8,693 bases of DNA. Source: Belnapia sp. (GTDB taxonomy: Bacteria > Pseudomonadota > Alphaproteobacteria > Acetobacterales > Acetobacteraceae). The notes under the pieces are model-generated. The model did not search any database and was not told the origin of the DNA. It saw only the letters and a program-made list of their open reading frames with translations. The stretch covers positions 1 to 8,693 of the forward strand of contig JAQGIA010000411.1 of assembly GCA_028291445.1 (NCBI GenBank), in the 5' to 3' direction. This document shows positions 6,081-8,693 of this stretch, piece after piece. The stretch's first letter is position 1. Each line of letters opens with the position of its first letter. The position numbers were made by a program, and so were the translations under genes.

Positions 6081-7832
6081 ATGGCCCGCAACACCAGCGA
6101 GATCGTCGTCGACACGCTGCATGCCTGGGGCGTCGATACGATATTCGGTTACGCCGGGGACGGCATCAACGGCGTGGTGGAGGCGCTCCGCACCCGGCAG
6201 GAGCGTATCCGCTTCGTCACCGTCCGGCATGAGGAAAGCGCCGCCTTCATGGCCAGCGCCTATGCCAAATGGACCGGCCGCATCGGCTGCTGCTTCGCAA
6301 CGACCGGGCCGGGCGGGCTGCATCTGCTGAACGGCCTCTACGACGCCAAGCTGGATCTGGCGCCGGTGGTGGCGATCACCGGCCTGCCCTACCACGACCT
6401 GGCCGATACCTTCACCCAGCAGGACGTGCCGCTCGACCGGGTTTTCGCCGATGTCGCGGTCTATAATGCCCGGGTCATGGGCGCCGCCCAGGCGGAGGCG
6501 GTGACCAGCCTCGCCTGCCGCACCGCGCTGGCCCGGCGCGGCGTGGCGCATCTGGCGCTGGCGACCGATGTGCAGGAGGAATCCGACGATCAGCCCTCGC
6601 CACGCGGCGCGGCGCAGACCAGCGGCCAGAATTGGCAGGACGGGCTGCGCCTGCCGGACCCGGAGGCGGTGGACCGCGCGGCCGAGATCCTCAACGGCGC
6701 CCAGCGGGTGGCGATCCTCGCCGGACGCGGCGCGCTGGGCGCCAGGGATGCGCTGGAGCGCACCGCGGACCTGCTGGGCGCCCCGGTCGCCAAGGCGCTG
6801 CTCGGCAAGGCGGTGCTGCCGGACGACCATCCCCATACGACCGGCGGCATCGGCTACTACGGCACCTTCGGCACCCATGCGGTCATGGCCGAATGCGACG
6901 CGCTGCTGATCGTCGGCTCCACCTTCCCCTATGTCGAATATTACCCGAAGCCGGGCCAGGCGCGGGTGGTGCAGATCGATGTCGACCCGCAGCGCATCGG
7001 GCTGCGCCAGAAGGTCGAGGCCGGGCTGGTTGGCGATGCCAGGGCCTCGCTGGAGGCGCTGAACGCCCGGTTGCGCCGCAAGGATGACCGCAGCTTCCTC
7101 AGCCTGGCCCAGGCGGAGACCAGGCGCTGGTATGCCCGGCTGCGCGAGGCGGAGACCAGCCCGCGGCTGCCGATGAACCCCTCCGCCCCGGTCGCCGCCT
7201 TCGGCGCGCGGCTGCCGGCTGATGCGGTCGTGGTTGCCGACAGCGGGCACCACACCGGCCTGGTCGCCCGCCACATGAAGCTGGGGACCGGCCATGATTT
7301 CGGCGTCTCCGGCCTGCTCGCCTCCCTGGGCTGCGCCATCCCCTATGCGGTGGCCGCTGGCTGCGCCTGGCCGGGACGGCCGATCTTCGGCGTCATCGGC
7401 GACGGCGGGCTGGCCATGCAGCTCGGCGAATTCGCGACCGCCGTCGCCATGCAACTGCCGCTGAAGCTGCTGGTGCTGCGCAACGGCGCGCTCGGCCAGA
7501 TCAAATGGGAGCAGATCCTGTTCCTCGGCAATCCGGAATTCGGCTGCGAGGTGCCGTCGATCGACTTCGCCAAGGCGGCCGAGGCAATGGGCGGGCGGGG
7601 CTTCACCGTCAGCGACCCGGCCCGGCTGGAGGCGGTGCTGGACGAGGCGCTGGCGGTCCCCGGCCCGGTGATCATCCAGGCCATCGTCGACCCGAACGAG
7701 CCGCTGCTGCCGGCGGTGATGTCGGTGAGCTATTCGCAGCACCTGGCCAAGGCGCTCTCGGCCGGCACCAAGGGCGCCGCCGAGATCGAGGCGGCGCTGG
7801 GGCGGGAGCCGTCGCGGTCGATGATGGGCTGA
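6081..7832 (+). CDS. ThDP-dependent pyruvate oxidase/PoxB-like enzyme
   Basis: A 583-residue thiamine-diphosphate enzyme of the pyruvate oxidase/acetolactate synthase superfamily, acting on a 2-oxo acid such as pyruvate. The three domains are complete. The Pyr domain has GYAGDGINGVVEAL (23-36) and the ThDP-activating Glu51 in RHEESAAF. The central domain carries FPYVEYYPKPGQARVVQIDVDPQRIG (quoted in part: FPYVEYYP, QIDVDP), which parallels E. coli PoxB and fits FAD binding. The PP domain has the metal/ThDP motif GDGG (440-443) through Asn468. The overall pattern resembles PoxB (pyruvate:quinone oxidoreductase) more than acetolactate synthase. The C-terminal tail (SYSQHLAKALSAG onward) does not look like PoxB's membrane-binding helix, so quinone coupling at the membrane is uncertain. 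It is divergent from the hydrolase gene and convergent with the lactate permease gene. A lactate-to-pyruvate-to-acetate link with the permease is an inference. Confidence 0.85.
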   Translation: MARNTSEIVVDTLHAWGVDTIFGYAGDGINGVVEALRTRQERIRFVTVRHEESAAFMASAYAKWTGRIGCCFATTGPGGLHLLNGLYDAKLDLAPVVAITGLPYHDLADTFTQQDVPLDRVFADVAVYNARVMGAAQAEAVTSLACRTALARRGVAHLALATDVQEESDDQPSPRGAAQTSGQNWQDGLRLPDPEAVDRAAEILNGAQRVAILAGRGALGARDALERTADLLGAPVAKALLGKAVLPDDHPHTTGGIGYYGTFGTHAVMAECDALLIVGSTFPYVEYYPKPGQARVVQIDVDPQRIGLRQKVEAGLVGDARASLEALNARLRRKDDRSFLSLAQAETRRWYARLREAETSPRLPMNPSAPVAAFGARLPADAVVVADSGHHTGLVARHMKLGTGHDFGVSGLLASLGCAIPYAVAAGCAWPGRPIFGVIGDGGLAMQLGEFATAVAMQLPLKLLVLRNGALGQIKWEQILFLGNPEFGCEVPSIDFAKAAEAMGGRGFTVSDPARLEAVLDEALAVPGPVIIQAIVDPNEPLLPAVMSVSYSQHLAKALSAGTKGAAEIEAALGREPSRSMMG

Positions 7833-7838
7833 CGCGAC

Positions 7839-7883
7839 GGCCCCCGGGCCTCAGCCCCCCCCGCCTCAGGCCCCCAGGCCTCA
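7839..7883. repeat. Three tandem 15-bp units across the stop of the lactate permease gene
   Basis: Read on the minus strand: TGAGGCCTGGGGGCC (7883-7869), TGAGGCGGGGGGGGC (7868-7854), TGAGGCCCGGGGGCC (7853-7839). Units 1 and 3 differ by one base; unit 2 differs from unit 1 by three. Each unit starts with TGA in the permease frame, giving stops at 7881, 7866 and 7851, exactly five codons apart. The repeat fills nearly the whole gap between the two convergent stops (7833-7880). A 6-bp stem (GGGCCT 7846-7851, AGGCCC 7868-7873) can form across it, which might help end transcription, but no T-tract is present. Confidence 0.9.
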
Positions 7884-8693
7884 GCCGGCCACCACCATGG
7901 CGGTGAAGGGCCAGACATAGGCCTGCAGCATCACCAGCAGGCCGACCAGCACCGCCAGGCAGACCGAGTGGAAGAAGACGAAGCGCAGGATCGTCCCTTC
8001 CTGGCCGAACCAGTTGGTGGCGGTGGAGGCGACGACGATGGACTGCGCATCGATCATCTTGCCCATCACGCCGCCGGAGGAATTCGCCGCCGCCATCAGC
8101 ACCGGCGACAAGCCGAGCTGTTCCGCGGTGATCTTCTGCAAGCCGCCGAACAGCACGTTGGAGGCGGTATCCGACCCGGTCAGCGCGACGCCGAGCCAGC
8201 CCAGCATGGTGCCGAACAGCGGGAACAGGAAGCCGGTCGAGGCGAAGGCCAGGCCCATGGTGGCATCCAGCCCGGAATAGCGGGTCAGCGTGCCGAGGCC
8301 GAGCATGGCACCGATGGTCACCAGGCTCAGCCGCACCTTCCAGATGGTGCGGCCGTATTCCGCGAGCAGCGCCACCGGCGAGAAGCGCATCAGCAGGCCC
8401 GAGAGGATCGAGGCCAGCAGGATGCCGGTGCCGGTCATGGACAGGATGTTGAAGGCCCAGACCGCCGCCTCGGGGATCGGCCGCTCGACCACCGGCGGCG
8501 CCTTGACGACCGCGTTGTGCAGCCCCTCGATGGGGAAGCTGAGGGTGAAGATGCCGTTCAGGCCAGCCCGCACGCTGGGCAGGCCCCAGGCGAAGACGAA
8601 GACCGTCAGGATCAGCCAGGGCATCCAGGCGCGGACCAGGGCGGCGCGATCGAGCTGCACCGGGGCATTGGGCTTGCTCAGCACCAGCCCGGC
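7881..8693 (-). CDS. lldP: L-lactate permease, C-terminal half (5' end outside window)
   Basis: Inner-membrane lactate/glycolate:proton symporter of the LctP/LldP/GlcA family. The frame is open to the right edge; 270 residues are visible, about half of the usual ~550. Diagnostic segments are [17 protein letters not shown], the family signature [16 protein letters not shown], and [19 protein letters not shown], which align well with the E. coli LldP C-terminus. Several hydrophobic spans are visible: near residues 22-38, around [20 protein letters not shown], the segment before LGWLGV, and the terminal [24 protein letters not shown] at 8684 opens a shorter reading, but it is internal to the family alignment and not the start. 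The gene is convergent with the ThDP-enzyme gene (48 bp between stops). The 3' end shows three tandem in-frame stops in 15-bp repeats. Choice between lactate and glycolate as main substrate is open. Confidence 0.92.
   Translation of the reverse strand, partial: AGLVLSKPNAPVQLDRAALVRAWMPWLILTVFVFAWGLPSVRAGLNGIFTLSFPIEGLHNAVVKAPPVVERPIPEAAVWAFNILSMTGTGILLASILSGLLMRFSPVALLAEYGRTIWKVRLSLVTIGAMLGLGTLTRYSGLDATMGLAFASTGFLFPLFGTMLGWLGVALTGSDTASNVLFGGLQKITAEQLGLSPVLMAAANSSGGVMGKMIDAQSIVVASTATNWFGQEGTILRFVFFHSVCLAVLVGLLVMLQAYVWPFTAMVVAG

Noticed and set aside
5217..7742. Minus-strand frame continuing upstream of the asparaginase-like gene, making a stop-free run of more than 3.5 kb
   Set aside because: It is antisense to the ThDP-enzyme gene and out of frame with the hydrolase gene. 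The translation is low-complexity His/Arg/Gly/Asp-rich shadow sequence typical of high-GC DNA, with no recognisable domain. The real gene starts at the ATGA overlap at 5216.

Overview
The window is very GC-rich and densely coding on both strands. Gene content and style (SbcC, a Tat-exported family 5 solute-binding protein, an NtaA/DmoA-type flavin monooxygenase, an L-lactate permease) fit an alphaproteobacterium, possibly an Acetobacteraceae/Roseomonas-like organism. That placement is an impression from composition and protein style; no phylogenetic marker is present. The high GC opens long stop-free antisense frames, one of them more than 3.5 kb, which are treated here as shadows.

Layout: (1) 2-907, plus strand, the C-terminal third of the DNA repair ATPase SbcC, cut by the left edge. 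(2) Convergent with it, a minus-strand block read from high to low coordinates: isochorismatase-family cysteine hydrolase (5213-5911), an asparaginase-family amidohydrolase joined to it by an ATGA overlap (4158-5216), a strong GC hairpin (4124-4151), an NtaA/DmoA-type flavin monooxygenase (2757-4049), a 223-bp spacer with several dyads, and a Tat-exported family 5 ABC solute-binding protein (947-2533). (3) Divergent from this block, plus strand, a ThDP-dependent pyruvate oxidase/PoxB-like enzyme (6081-7832). (4) Convergent with that, minus strand, the C-terminal half of an L-lactate permease (7881-8693), cut by the right edge.

Working together (inference): the minus-strand block looks like a small scavenging set for a nitrogen-containing organic compound. 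The solute-binding protein would capture the substrate, the monooxygenase would open a C-N or C-S bond, and two different amidohydrolases would release ammonia. No permease or ATPase for the binding protein is in view. The lactate permease and the PoxB-like enzyme could form a second theme, lactate/pyruvate use.

Most unusual observations: both convergent gene junctions carry in-frame 15-bp tandem repeats that span a stop codon. One is two exact copies at the end of the solute-binding protein gene; the other is three near-identical copies at the end of the lactate permease gene. Each creates backup stops exactly five codons apart. Second, the asparaginase-like protein has Ala where the family normally has the catalytic/binding Asp of the HGTD motif. 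No RNA gene, CRISPR array, insertion sequence or phage gene was seen.
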